A stretch of 64,000 bases of DNA from Nemertoderma westbladi (taxonomy: Eukaryota; Xenacoelomorpha; Nemertodermatida; Nemertodermatidae), in the NCBI GenBank assembly GCA_032718475.1, contig JAUCBJ010008715.1, forward strand, positions 1 to 64,000, in the 5' to 3' direction. A program made the translations under genes and the position numbers. How positions within the stretch are numbered: the stretch's first letter is position 1; each line of letters starts with the position of its first letter. Below the pieces are notes generated by a model. That model had not been told where the DNA came from and made no database searches. It saw only the letters and a program-made list of their open reading frames with translations. This document shows positions 13,901 through 25,900 of the stretch, piece by piece.

Positions 13901-16900
13901 GGACAAAATAGACCAAATCTCTAACCGCATCATCCGTTGCCACTTCTCATGTTCTGGAAGACTGGCTAAGAAGTTTCCTAAGGTGGTTCTGATTGTGTGC
14001 TACTCTCCAACTAGTGTTGCCCCTGTAGAGGAGGTGGAAAATTTCTACCACAATCTACAAGCAGCTACTGATGGAGTGGATCAGCATGCATTCTTAACAT
14101 TCCTGGGAGACTTTAATGCAAGTCTGCATCAATCACCTACATCGCCCTGGGTCTATAGCAATAGTGTTAACCGAAATTCTGTCCATCTTCAGGATTTTAT
14201 CTCTGGAAATGGATTGTTTTCGGCTGGAACCCAGTTCAAGAAGCGAACTGGAAAGCTATGGACTCATAGTGGACCCAGTGGTCACAAGTCCCAGATAGAC
14301 CATATTCTGTTTCGTAGGAAATACAGGAGCTCTATACAAGACTGTAATGCATTTACACTTCGACCCTTCTCCAGTGATCACCGCCTTATTGTGGCCAAGG
14401 TAAGACTTAGTCTGCGTGCTAGCAGAACAATGAAATCTGCCTTGCCGCGGCATGACTGGTCCTCTCTGTTGCAACAGCCAAGTGTGAGATCCAGCTTCAC
14501 ACTACAGCTGAGCAACAGGTATGAGGCTCTTGCCTCTGAGGCGGCAGATCACTGTGAGGGCTATACTGCTTTTACAGAAGCAGTTAAGTTAGCAGCTGCA
14601 GAAACAGTTCCTGTATACCCTCGAAACAGGAAAAGGGCCCCCTGGACTGACAACAAAATTCAGAAGTGCCGAAATGACCTTCATAAGGCGCAGAAAGAGT
14701 CCCGACTCAAACAGACTACAGCGGCCAAGAATGCAGTTAAGGCTGCATCTAGGTCCCTGAACAGGCAGTACTCTGCTAATCTACAGGAGCTAATAAACCA
14801 ACAGGTTGATGCCATCAATGATGCTGACGACAGCAGGCAATCATCCCAGGCATGGAAATCGATCAATCTGCTTACTGGGCGGAAAAGCCAACCAACCACC
14901 AAGGTTAAGGCTGAATCACCAGCCGATCGCCTCAATGGTTGGAAAGCCCACTTTGAAAAGCTCCTCAATAATGACAGGGTATTGCCTGATAACTTTATAG
15001 AAGTAAAAGTGTCTGAGTCTGTACTCCCAGATATTCCCATTGGCGATATCTCTTTTGCAGAAGTGAAGGCTGCTGCAAAGAGCATTAAGACCAATCGTGC
15101 CAGTGGAGTAGATGGTGTTCCCCCTGAGGTCTTTAAAATACCTGAGTGTTTAAAGCTCATCTATCCCATCATAGTAGACATGTACCGAACAACAAGAGTC
15201 CCACAAGAAATGAAAACAAATAAGTTGGTGCCAGTTCCCAAGAAGGGCAACCTAACACTCTATGGTTCTTTTCGGGGAATCTCATTGATCTCGATTGCTG
15301 CAAAGCTATACAATAGGATTCTATTAAATCGCATCAGGGATCCCATTGAGAGACTGCTCCGTGGAAATCAGAATGGGTTCCGTAAAGGTCGTGGGACCAT
15401 GGAGCCCATTTTGGCACTTAGAAGGATAATTGAAGAGTTATCAAAAAAGAAAGACAGGCATCTGGCTGTTATCTTTGTTGACTTCTTCAAGGCCTTTGAT
15501 TCAGTCTCTCGCTCACGTATGTTCAGCATACTTTCATTATATGGGATTCCTGATGAAATTATTGCAGCAATCAGATCAGTATACGATGGTTCGACAACAT
15601 TTGTGTCTACTGTTGACGGTGACACAGAACCATTTGAAGTGTTATGGGGCGTCCTCCAAGGAGACACACTTGCACCATTCTTGTTCATTATTGTGGTTGA
15701 CTATGTTCTACGCATGTCCTTAGATCATTATAATGATGATGGGGTGATGATAACTCCACCTACTGGCTCCAGAAGTCGAGGAAATCCTGCCAAGTACCTA
15801 ACTGATCTAGACTTTGCTGATGACTTAGGAGTACTCTCAGAATCATTAGAGGGAGCCCAACGGCTCCTCAGCTCATTAGAACATGCTGCTTCTAGTGTTG
15901 GTCTTTTTATTAACTCCAGAAAGACCAAAATTCTGACAGTTAACTTTGAAAGTCCTCAGCAAGTCTCTGATCGGATGAGCATAAGCTCAAAGGATGGTAT
16001 GCTTGAGCATGTGGACGACTTCTGTTACCTGGGATCATGGATCCGGAAGTCAGGTGAGGACCTTCGAATACGTAAGGGAAAGGCATGGGCAGCCTTGAAT
16101 AGGCTTTCCAGGATTTGGAAGTCACCGAGAATTAATCGGAAACTTAAGGTCCGATTATTTAGAGCAGCAGTAGTTCCAGTACTCCTCTACGGGAGTCCAT
16201 GCTGGGCTCTAACTGCTGAGGACACCAAATCTCTGGATGGCACATTCACAAGAATGCTACGCCGGGTTCATTGTGTCAAGTACAATGCACACATCTCCAA
16301 CCAGACACTATATAACATTGGAGGTGTCTCATTGGTTCCCCCAAGCTTGACACTAGAACAAAATCGCCTCCGCTTTGCAGGACATTGCTTTCGCCGTGAG
16401 GATCAGCCAGTGCATAATCTTGTACTTTGGCAGCCTCATGGAGTGAATAAGCATGGTGGACAGCCCATGACTTTCTTGAGACGCATCTTAAAGGACACTG
16501 GCCTTAAAGATGCGGATGATCTAGCAAATGTCATGGGTGATAGGGAGTTGTGGCGGTGCAATTTTGTTGACAAGCCGGCACAGCATTCTTAAAAATGCAG
16601 CTGCAATGCAGCATGCCGATCCTAGTAGTATGTTTGCGTAGTAAGTTCAAGCGGCTCAACAATGGCTGTATCATTGGTTGGACTCGGAATAACGAATCCC
16701 GTAAATGGAACCTTTACAAAGTCATCACTGTCATCCATGTTTAATAAGAAATTATACTGAACAGTTCAGCCTCCATAAATTAGGAAGGCAGCACGCTTGC
16801 AAGGCCTTAAATAGAGTACGCTATGATGCAGTACAAACTACCGCCAGCTAGGCAGAACAGTGATTCTTGTTTGTAATGGAGGTTGGGATGGATAAGCCAA

Positions 16901-19900
16901 TCAGGGAACAGGACAGTAATCCTACCATACAATTGTCTACAGAGCCGCTCTACCAGAGAGGTCACGTTCCCACGGTAGTTGTTTTTCAGCTAATCAATAT
17001 CTAATAATGTCTGACGGCCAAACATCACCATCGCCCTTATTAATAATTCATTGGGAAGCATTGACCCCTATTAAGGTGTCCCCCAGAGCCGGATTAAGCT
17101 TATGTGTGGCCCCTAGACAGACAAATTATTAAGGTGTCTATTAACTATTAAGATGTCCCCCATTAATGTTTGTGTCCCTCATTAATGTGTGTCCCTCATA
17201 AATAGTTGTGTCCCTCATTAACAAACTCAGTAATTAACGTAAATCAGCGTTTTACACTCCATTCCGGATCCAACAAAATTTGGTAATTAACGAAAATCCG
17301 TGTTTTACACTCCTTTCCGGATCCAACAAAACTTGGTAATTAACGAAAATCCGCGTTTTACACTCCATTCCGGATCCAACAAAATTTGGTAATTAACGAA
17401 AATCCGTGTTTTACACTCCATTCCGGATCCAACAAAACTTGATAATTAACGAAAATCCGTGTTTTACACTCCATTCCGGATCCAACAAAACTTGATAATT
17501 AACGAAAATCCGTGTTTTACACTCCATTCCGGATCCAACAAAACTTGGTAATTAACGACAATCCGTGTTTTACACTCCATTCCGGATCCATTAAAACTTG
17601 GTAATTAACGTAAATCCGTATTTTACACTCCATTCCGGATTCACAAAATATATGAATCCGCGTTTTACACTGCAATACGGATTGCGTATTTCAGAATCCG
17701 CATATTACACTCAGTTACGGATTGTATGTAAATCCGGATCCGCCTTTTACACTCGCAAATCCGGGTCCTGATCCGTATCCGGATCCGGATCCGCGTTTTA
17801 CACCTACCCCAGATATGTGCAGTACACACCGGTAATCGGTCTGTAATCCCCGTTTGTCTCTATAGACGACGAAATGTATGAAAGTGATACCTCCCCCATT
17901 TCCTTAACCTTATTCTGTTTATGCTGAATCTTGGAATATGTACCAGACTAAATGCTGCGTCTTTTTGAGGAAGGTGATTCATCTGCAGTTCTCTAGTCTG
18001 CCGCTAGTGTGTGAAATATCTAACCAACTTCCACCTATGCATTATCATTTATTATTGGTGTTATGGGTGAATGAGTGATTCCTATGCATTATGGCATTAT
18101 GAAATAAACGGTTATTTCAATTACAGTGAATGCAACCGATTATCTAAAGGAATCGACTTACGGATTTTGTTACTAAGGAAACACCATTTAAAGGATAATG
18201 GGAGGGGAACAGGTCCGTTTGTTGCTGACATCTTGGTGGCTACGCCTAAACGGCTAATACTTCGTGTTGCTAAAAATAAACAACAAATCAGTTTGTCGAC
18301 GTGAGTAATTATCATAATAGTCTATAGGTAGGGAATATCGCCCTTGTGAAGAATACCAGGATTTCCGCCCATGTGAAGAATACCAGGATTTCACTTTTCG
18401 GTCGACTTTTTATTTGAATTTTATATATGAAGATTTTTTATTTTTTTTAATTTATCTTTATTAAGTGTTTTATAGCGCTTATTTCTGTTTTATAACCTGT
18501 ACATATACTAATTCGTTTATTGTTTTGGTTAGATTCAGCCCTTCTGTAACCTGTGGTTTTGGTGGAAACCTGGTATTCTTCACATGGGGGTAACTGCAAA
18601 GTGAAATATAACGGCAGAAAGTCTATGGCATACACTCAGTATCAATATTTAATAATTTAATACGAGTGATATTATTGATCGTTTTAAATGATTTTTGCCA
18701 TGCTGAATTATTTCGATTGATATTATTGGTCGTTTTAAATAATGTTTTTCCACTTAATTATTTTGCTTGATATTATTGCTCGATTTAAATAATAGTTATC
18801 TTATTTCAACCGATAATTATAGGCCTAGGTAGTTTTAAATGAGACAGTGAATTATTTCGTCCTATAATTATATGTCGTATTAAATGTGATCAGCTGACAG
18901 TGAATTATTTTCGACGTATTAATCCGACTGAAGCCATGGTTGTTTGAGATTATGAGCGATTCAACTGGTTCAACCCCAGGTGACTCCTCCAAAAAGTTCA
19001 ACCACAATTCATTTTATTTCTATTACACCTGGCAGCAATACTCGAGCTGAATATATATTTATTTGTAACCGTTAGGTCCGCTGATAGAGATAGGATATGC
19101 AACTTAAAAGAAGTGGATTAGATGGGATAATAAGTGTCAGGGGAGAGTGGCTGAACTGGTTAGCGCTACTGATGGGGCCTGATAGCCTGAAACAGTACCG
19201 CATAAACGCGGGTTCAACCCCTACTGACGTGCTTTCACAATATTTCCACATTTAAACAAAACAACCTTTCATATTGACGATAAATTTTATTTTAAACTTA
19301 TTTCTATATAAAGATAACAATTTAATTTTAAACTTGATTTGAACTTATATGAACAATTACGGCCCATTCTTACACTTTTCAAATGCCCTTAGCTTTGTAA
19401 AATTAGAACTATCTGAAAAGTGTTAATATTCATAGTAGATAGATAGATACTATATATATTAAATAAAAAAAAATTATTTTATATAACATGGGACGATCAA
19501 CACATACTGGCATCAAGGGAAAATATTTTTCATATTTTGAACGCTCATATCTCATTAAACAACGGAATTTAGATGTATTCACAGATTTGGAATCCATATA
19601 GGAGTCATTCCGTCCCACGAAAGACAAGCGTGCCAGGTGCAAAATTGGTAATTAATATAGATATCATTTTATTCACAATACGGCTTTTAGCAAAAGCTAC
19701 AAATGAAAATGTAAATTCTGTCTCAGCTACTAAACAAACTATTCTGATATTCATGGTTGTCAAATTGACTGCTTTTCACCCCCCCCCCCCCTCCCCCATA
19801 TTTCAAAAGTAGATAATAACTAAATATCTCAAATATTATTTGTCATTTATTCGACACAACATCTGAACTATAACATTATGAACGCTCTCCCAGTCCAGTA

Positions 19901-22900
19901 ACATTATATATACGCATATGGTAGCGAGTAATAACGCGTTAGTTTAGTTGCGGAAACCTCCCCTTTGCTGGCCCCCACCCTGTATCTGTTGCGCGATATC
20001 AGTGACCTGCATCGGGAAGGGGACGTGGTCGCAGATCGCCTTTACCATGGCCTCCGTATCTCGGTCTACCTCGATGGCTTCCTGCTCGAGTACCGACACC
20101 GATGGAACGTAATTATCCCGTCTCTCTCGCTCGTCCTCCTGCAGTTTTATCGATATCCCTCGAACCGGTCCCTTTTGGATCCGTCCCATCTGGTGGGTTA
20201 CGAATCCCGCGATCTGGTTTCTGAGTTTCTTGGTCGGGATTATCGCAATCTCCTCGCAGATTCGTTTGTTCGTGTGAAAATCCAACGTGAGTTTCGTGTA
20301 ATATTTCTCGATGATAACTTTGGCGGCCTTTTTAACAGTTTTTGTTCGCACACGTCCCATTGTAATTATTATTACCAGTAGTTAATTTAACAAGAATAGT
20401 CCTGTAGTGTAGTGTAGACACTATAATACTGTAATACAGTCAGACAGTAATATCACTAATACAGTAATAGCCTGCTGCTGCTCTCTGGCTGTACTGTAAT
20501 ATCAATATTTAGGCTTTACTGCTTTATGGGAATATCTACAAGGTGGTGGTGGGTTGTGGGTCAGCGGAATGAATTTTAGTTACACACATAGTGCTGGTTA
20601 CCGTTAATGGTACTATACTCAGCTAATAATAAAATAATAATTGATGTATTTAAAAATCCGAGAGGGAGGTGAGTTAATGACTTGCTTGGCAAACATTAAT
20701 TATATTAATCTGTCAAACCAGAGGGAATACAGAGTGGGGAAAGCTGGCCACCTGAATGACTTTTTAGTTATAGAGTAGTGTACACGAGTGAGGCCTAACT
20801 CTCTCAGCGAACAATTATAATTATACTATGACTAGTTATATATTCTGATATTGGCTTCCGACACACACATACACTGAAACCTACACCTAAGTTCGCTGGT
20901 TATTCGCAGTTCTGACTCGCCATATATGAACCTAACTGTAGGGTACTTTTGGTAAACTATACTATTAGGAACAGATTATGAGATATGAGATTCTTTTCCC
21001 TAAATTGAGAATTTAACATTGAGGCGGGATATTAATTCGCCAAGGTGGGTTTTGCGTCCACTTCCACCCCTGTCTCCTTTGTTCACTACCTTGGTGCAAT
21101 TTTTTATTATAAATGCTGAACATACGTGCAAATTACAGTATTAGTATAGGTAGTGCTGACTGATACTGGGTGCTCATATTTGCAACCATTTGTAACAAAT
21201 TGTAACCAGGGACATCAATTCGTGACAAGGTGCTCATATTTTTAACCAAACACATTGATTCGTAATGCGGAAATACAGATTTGTAACCAGGCGCTCAGAT
21301 TCGAAACTGGTTTAGAGTTAGATGATATCCTGAAAAAAATAGTTAGCGGCTTATGGCCTGTAAAAATATTTGTTTCGGTTTGGTTTAACTTCGGTTCCTT
21401 CACGGCGTCTCGACGCCGTCTTTAATGTCAGTATGTAGATGTAGGTAGCGTAGGGCTGTAGGGGTAGCCTCCCGGCAGAGTGGACTAAATGTCTGTAGAC
21501 CGGACCGATTACAGACCTGACCTACAACATCTACTGATCTACAATCAGACAATCTCCGGACAAATAGGCCCTACTTAAATAAACTCTGAAACCTGGCAGC
21601 CAGGTACTGGCTGACTGGTCAGGTAACTCTGTCACTGGCCGACAAGTATTATAGGCAGGGCAGTACCGGTCTGCCGGTAGGGCTTGGCGTAGCTGTCCTG
21701 TATAGGATAGGCCCAATCTGCCAATGCCTAACCTGCTAACAACTACAGATAGGGGGGGGAATGGACGCAATAAAAATTCATCCCTCTCCAGGGGAAATTC
21801 GAAGCAAATAACTAAATAACAGCTGATTATTCTCAAAAATAAAACTGTAACCTGTTCTATTGTGCTTAGTTCAGTAGTTTATTGTTTTGGTTAAAATAAC
21901 GTGCCACTGTAACCTGATCCTTTCCCTAAGTTAAGAATTTAACATTGACAGATTGAGGCGGGATATTAATTCACCAAGGCAGGTTTTGCGTCCAGTTTCC
22001 CCCCCCTGTCTGCCTGTCTCATCAAATACCTGACTACGTACCGTACTGAACTAACATTCCACATTCTGACATTCGAAGCTAACAGGCTGAAGCAAAGGCT
22101 GAACGAACTGAAGAATGAAGAAAGGTCAGCCATTCGATGTACCGGTACCGGTATTACTATTGGCATGTTGATTGGTTGGATATTGACCTAGGCCTACCCT
22201 ACCCCTACTTAATCAGTTAATCAATCCGCTAATTTACCGGTACTGAATTAGGGTAACCATAATACCTGAATACTGTAATATGTAATATTATTAAGTCCAG
22301 AAGTCATAATCTATAAAAATATCGGTCGATACGATTTACCCGCATTATACTGTCTGCGTCAGGCGGCTGGGCGGTCAGATTATCAGATTATAGTTAGTTA
22401 GTATAGCGAATTTCAGTATCGTAGGCCTACAGCAGAGTACAGGCTGAGGGATATGGGATAACAGGATAATGAATAGGCTACTGGCAGACTGGAATATGTT
22501 GTAGGTCAGTAGGTGTAGGTTAGGTAGGTCCACAAACACTGAAACACGAACAGTAAGTACCGGTACTGAGCTGAATGCTGTAATCTAATAATGTAATGTA
22601 ATGTAATTGCACTCCAAATAATTGCACCGACAAATAAAATAATTAATTATTTAAAATTAATCTTAATGACATACATATTCACAAAATGAAATTGAATTAG
22701 ACCTTTAATTAAACAATTATATGTATGGAGGGAGAAGATAACCCAGGCAATGTTGCACTTACGAGCGTATCTCTATTGGAATTAAGTAAAAATATTGCAA
22801 ACTAAAAAAATAAAATGGTAAAACACGGTCAGTCATTATGAACAGAGAAAATATAAAAAAAAAAATAAAAATCAAATCAAAATGCGAGGCGGGGTATAAT

Positions 22901-25900
22901 GTGTGCATATTTAAACAAAATGACACAAGTGACTAAAATCAATATGACGTATATGGCAATTAAAAATATACAAATTACGTGCATTAACGGCATCTGAGGG
23001 CAAGGAATTCCACACGGATACTATACGGCTGGCAAAACGATTTCTGACAACGACTAGCCTGCTAGGCTGTGCAAACAGTTTCCTGTTATGGCCTCGCAAA
23101 CCTTGCCGTTGCACATGCGAGAAAAAATCGTTAAAATGAAGGTCAATGTTATTGTGACAAATAGGCCTATTACATGCAGATATCATGGATATTGAAGGTC
23201 ACACTCAGTGCGCATATCTACGCGCAGTTTACATTACTGTATCGTTAAGTTCATACAGAGGCTTGCACTTACACCCAACGTAATTTTTCTACAAATCGTA
23301 ATCAGTTCGAAATAAATTTGAAACGTAGTTAGTTTGGCCTCCCAACCACTTAGTGACAGTGGGTGAGTCAGAATTTGTCTTCTCTTTAGCAAAAATAAAC
23401 CTTTGAAACACGCTATGTCCCCGTCGATATTTGCTATTGAACCAGTCGCACTATAATTTTTCCTGAACATAATAGCGATTTATTGGTACCGAATAAAATA
23501 AGTCTTTGTAACGTTTCCTTCTATACAAATCTATGGATTAAGATGATAAATATAATATATAATATAATAAATACTAAATAGTATATGATTACGTTGTACA
23601 TTGCGAAAAAATACCTACCGACCCTATTGTGGCTCGAAACAGTTTTAATTGGAAATAGATTCGCTTTTGAAAATGTGTGGTTGAAACTATAAGTTCGTAC
23701 AGTACTACAGTATCACTGATCATATCATTGTCACTATCATTTGTATTTTTAATTTAATTAGTTTTAGGGCCAAATGTTCAAAGCCCCCATAAAAGTTTAT
23801 TATGTAGGCTTATGAAATGAAGGAATAATTATTATTGAATTGCAGTTGGAATGGGGAATTTTGTCTTGTTATAAATAATTATATTCAAGAAGTCCTTGTT
23901 TTGAATACTTCAATTAAGTGCCCATCTAATGTTAAGGGACCGCTTTGGACAACTGCCCTTCAGTTACTAATCATTTTTTTATGTATAAAACAGCTAAAAA
24001 AATTAATAACTATTTACATCATTGTGTGCAAAGTAGCACTTTGCAGCGTTATGACCCGAGTTTATTTATGTACCGAGCGAACCCAGCGAGGGGGGTTTAC
24101 ATAAATAAACTAGGGTCTTTAACGCTGAAAAGTGACCTTTGCAAGCAATGATGTATGTAATTTTGTTACATTATGTCAACTATCAGCGTTCGGTATGTAA
24201 AGAAATAATTTTATGGATACTCATTTAAACATTTTAATCATGTACTATTTCGAATATAAGTGACATGTATTAACAGGTACAAAGTATTAATTATACATTT
24301 ATATCTAATTAAAGTTTATTGTAGTTATCTCCTGCGTGGATGTGATAAATCTTTGATCCATCGTCGACTGAGTCACCGTCTGTCTCCGTTCAGTTTTACT
24401 GAACACTGTCGCCATATTTTCTTTGCTCATTTTCTCGAAAATGTCTTCTATAGGACGTATGGAATTAATACTGTCTTACACGTTAAACAATTATTTACAT
24501 ACTGTAGCTCGGCCCGTCACTTCAAACTAGACGCACACATTATGCAAACACGTGCTGCTTTATTGAATAAAGAAGCACGTATTAATATAAATTGAAATAA
24601 TACATTATGGAATACGGTAATTACAGTTGTTTTCATGTTATTGATTACTTTGCAGCGTTCCGTCCTATACTCCGCAACGCTGCAAAGTAGTACTTTGCAG
24701 CATTACGAGTAATTCACCAGAACGCTGTTAAGTTGACATAATGTAACAAAATATTGTTAAATACATTTTGGAAGATATCATAAACTTATATACTTATGGC
24801 TCACTAAATACAAAAATAATGTGTATATTACACAAAAAAATTACCCCCTCTCCTCTCCCTCTTCATTTATATTGCACTGTATTGTGATGTGATATGCCAC
24901 CAGCTACATGCACCTGATTCGAAAGTGAATGGGTAGTGCTAATCCTGTTATTATTGACTATTTCAGTGTTGAATAGTTCGTACTAATCCTGTTATTATTG
25001 ACTATTTCAGTGTTGAATGGTTAGTACTGGATGAATCCGATAAGCTGTTCGAGGAAGGGGCAACTAGAGACCATCTAGTGGACATCTACAGGAGATGCAG
25101 TAGTCCGCTCATTAAGCGTTGTTTGTTCAGCGCCACATTTGTTCCTTCCCTCTACCAATGGTGTAAAGATAATCTCAATGACCCTATATCGGTTACTGTG
25201 GGGCGCAGGTTGGCTTCGTAAATTAACCCTATATCGGTTACTGTGGGGCGCAGGTTGGCTTCGTAAATTAACCCTATATCGGTTACTGTGGGGCGCAGGT
25301 TGGCTTCGTAAATTAACCCTATATCGGTTACTGTGGGGCGCAGGTTGGCTTCGTAAATTAACCCTATATCGGTTACTGTGGGGCGCAGGTTGGCTTCGTA
25401 AATTAACCCTATATCGGTTACTGTGGGGCGCAGGTTGGCTTCGTAAATTAACCCTATATCGGTTACTGTGGGGCGCAGGTTGGCTTCGTAAATTAACCCT
25501 ATATCGGTTACTGTGGGGCGCAGGTTGGCTTCGTAAATTAACCCTATATCGGTTACTGTGGGGCGCAGGTTGGCTTCGTAAATTAACCCTATATCGGTTA
25601 CTGTGGGGCGCAGGCTGGCTTCGTAAATTACTGCGATATGATATCATATAAGCGATGTCCGCCATTCTAATTCTTACGAAATAATAACTTTTATTGTCTA
25701 GTATCAGTATCGCCTCTTTATTTCCAAGTTCTAGTCAGTGCTTTTGTGAGTTCTAAAGTGGTAGTACAAATGGCAGCAGCATGCTATAACGTAGGCCTGC
25801 TCTGGTATTGGTATTGATTTAATGGTATGCTGTCGGTAATATTCTTATATCACAATCATTATTGTTTCCTTAGAAACAGCGCCGCTAGTGGTGTGTCCCA

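Larger units (their letters stand above)
10955..17815. mobile_element. Foldback element with inverted minisatellite arms, carrying an RTE LINE
   Basis: The left arm (10955-12690) is made of tandem 53-bp units and the right arm (17225-17815) of the reverse complement of the same unit. The outermost sequences mirror each other: gtaaaacgcggatccggatc near 10972 versus gatccggatccgcgttttac near 17785. In both arms the outer units are degenerate and the inner ones homogeneous. The middle (12690-12876 and 16668-17225) shows no transposase; a full-length LINE has inserted into it. The whole resembles foldback transposons of the FB/Galileo style, by architecture only. No target-site duplication was identified. 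Confidence 0.75.

Noticed and set aside
14681-15160. A 159-codon minus-strand frame inside the LINE
   Set aside because: It is antisense to the intact endonuclease/RT ORF and has no independent similarity.
19136-19228. A functional tRNA-Leu or tRNA-Ser gene
   Set aside because: Internal promoter boxes are present but the arms do not fold consistently by eye; kept only as a tRNA-like sequence.
19965-20381. A 138-codon frame on the plus strand opposite RPS17
   Set aside because: It is the antisense shadow of the strongly conserved RPS17 coding strand.
24260-24595. A 111-codon frame as a gene
   Set aside because: It lies within a probable MITE, has no domain and no splice or poly(A) support.
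25075-25665. Open frames of 170-196 codons across the 45-bp repeat
   Set aside because: They are shadow frames of the repeat; the true exon 6 frame meets TAA just after the first donor.
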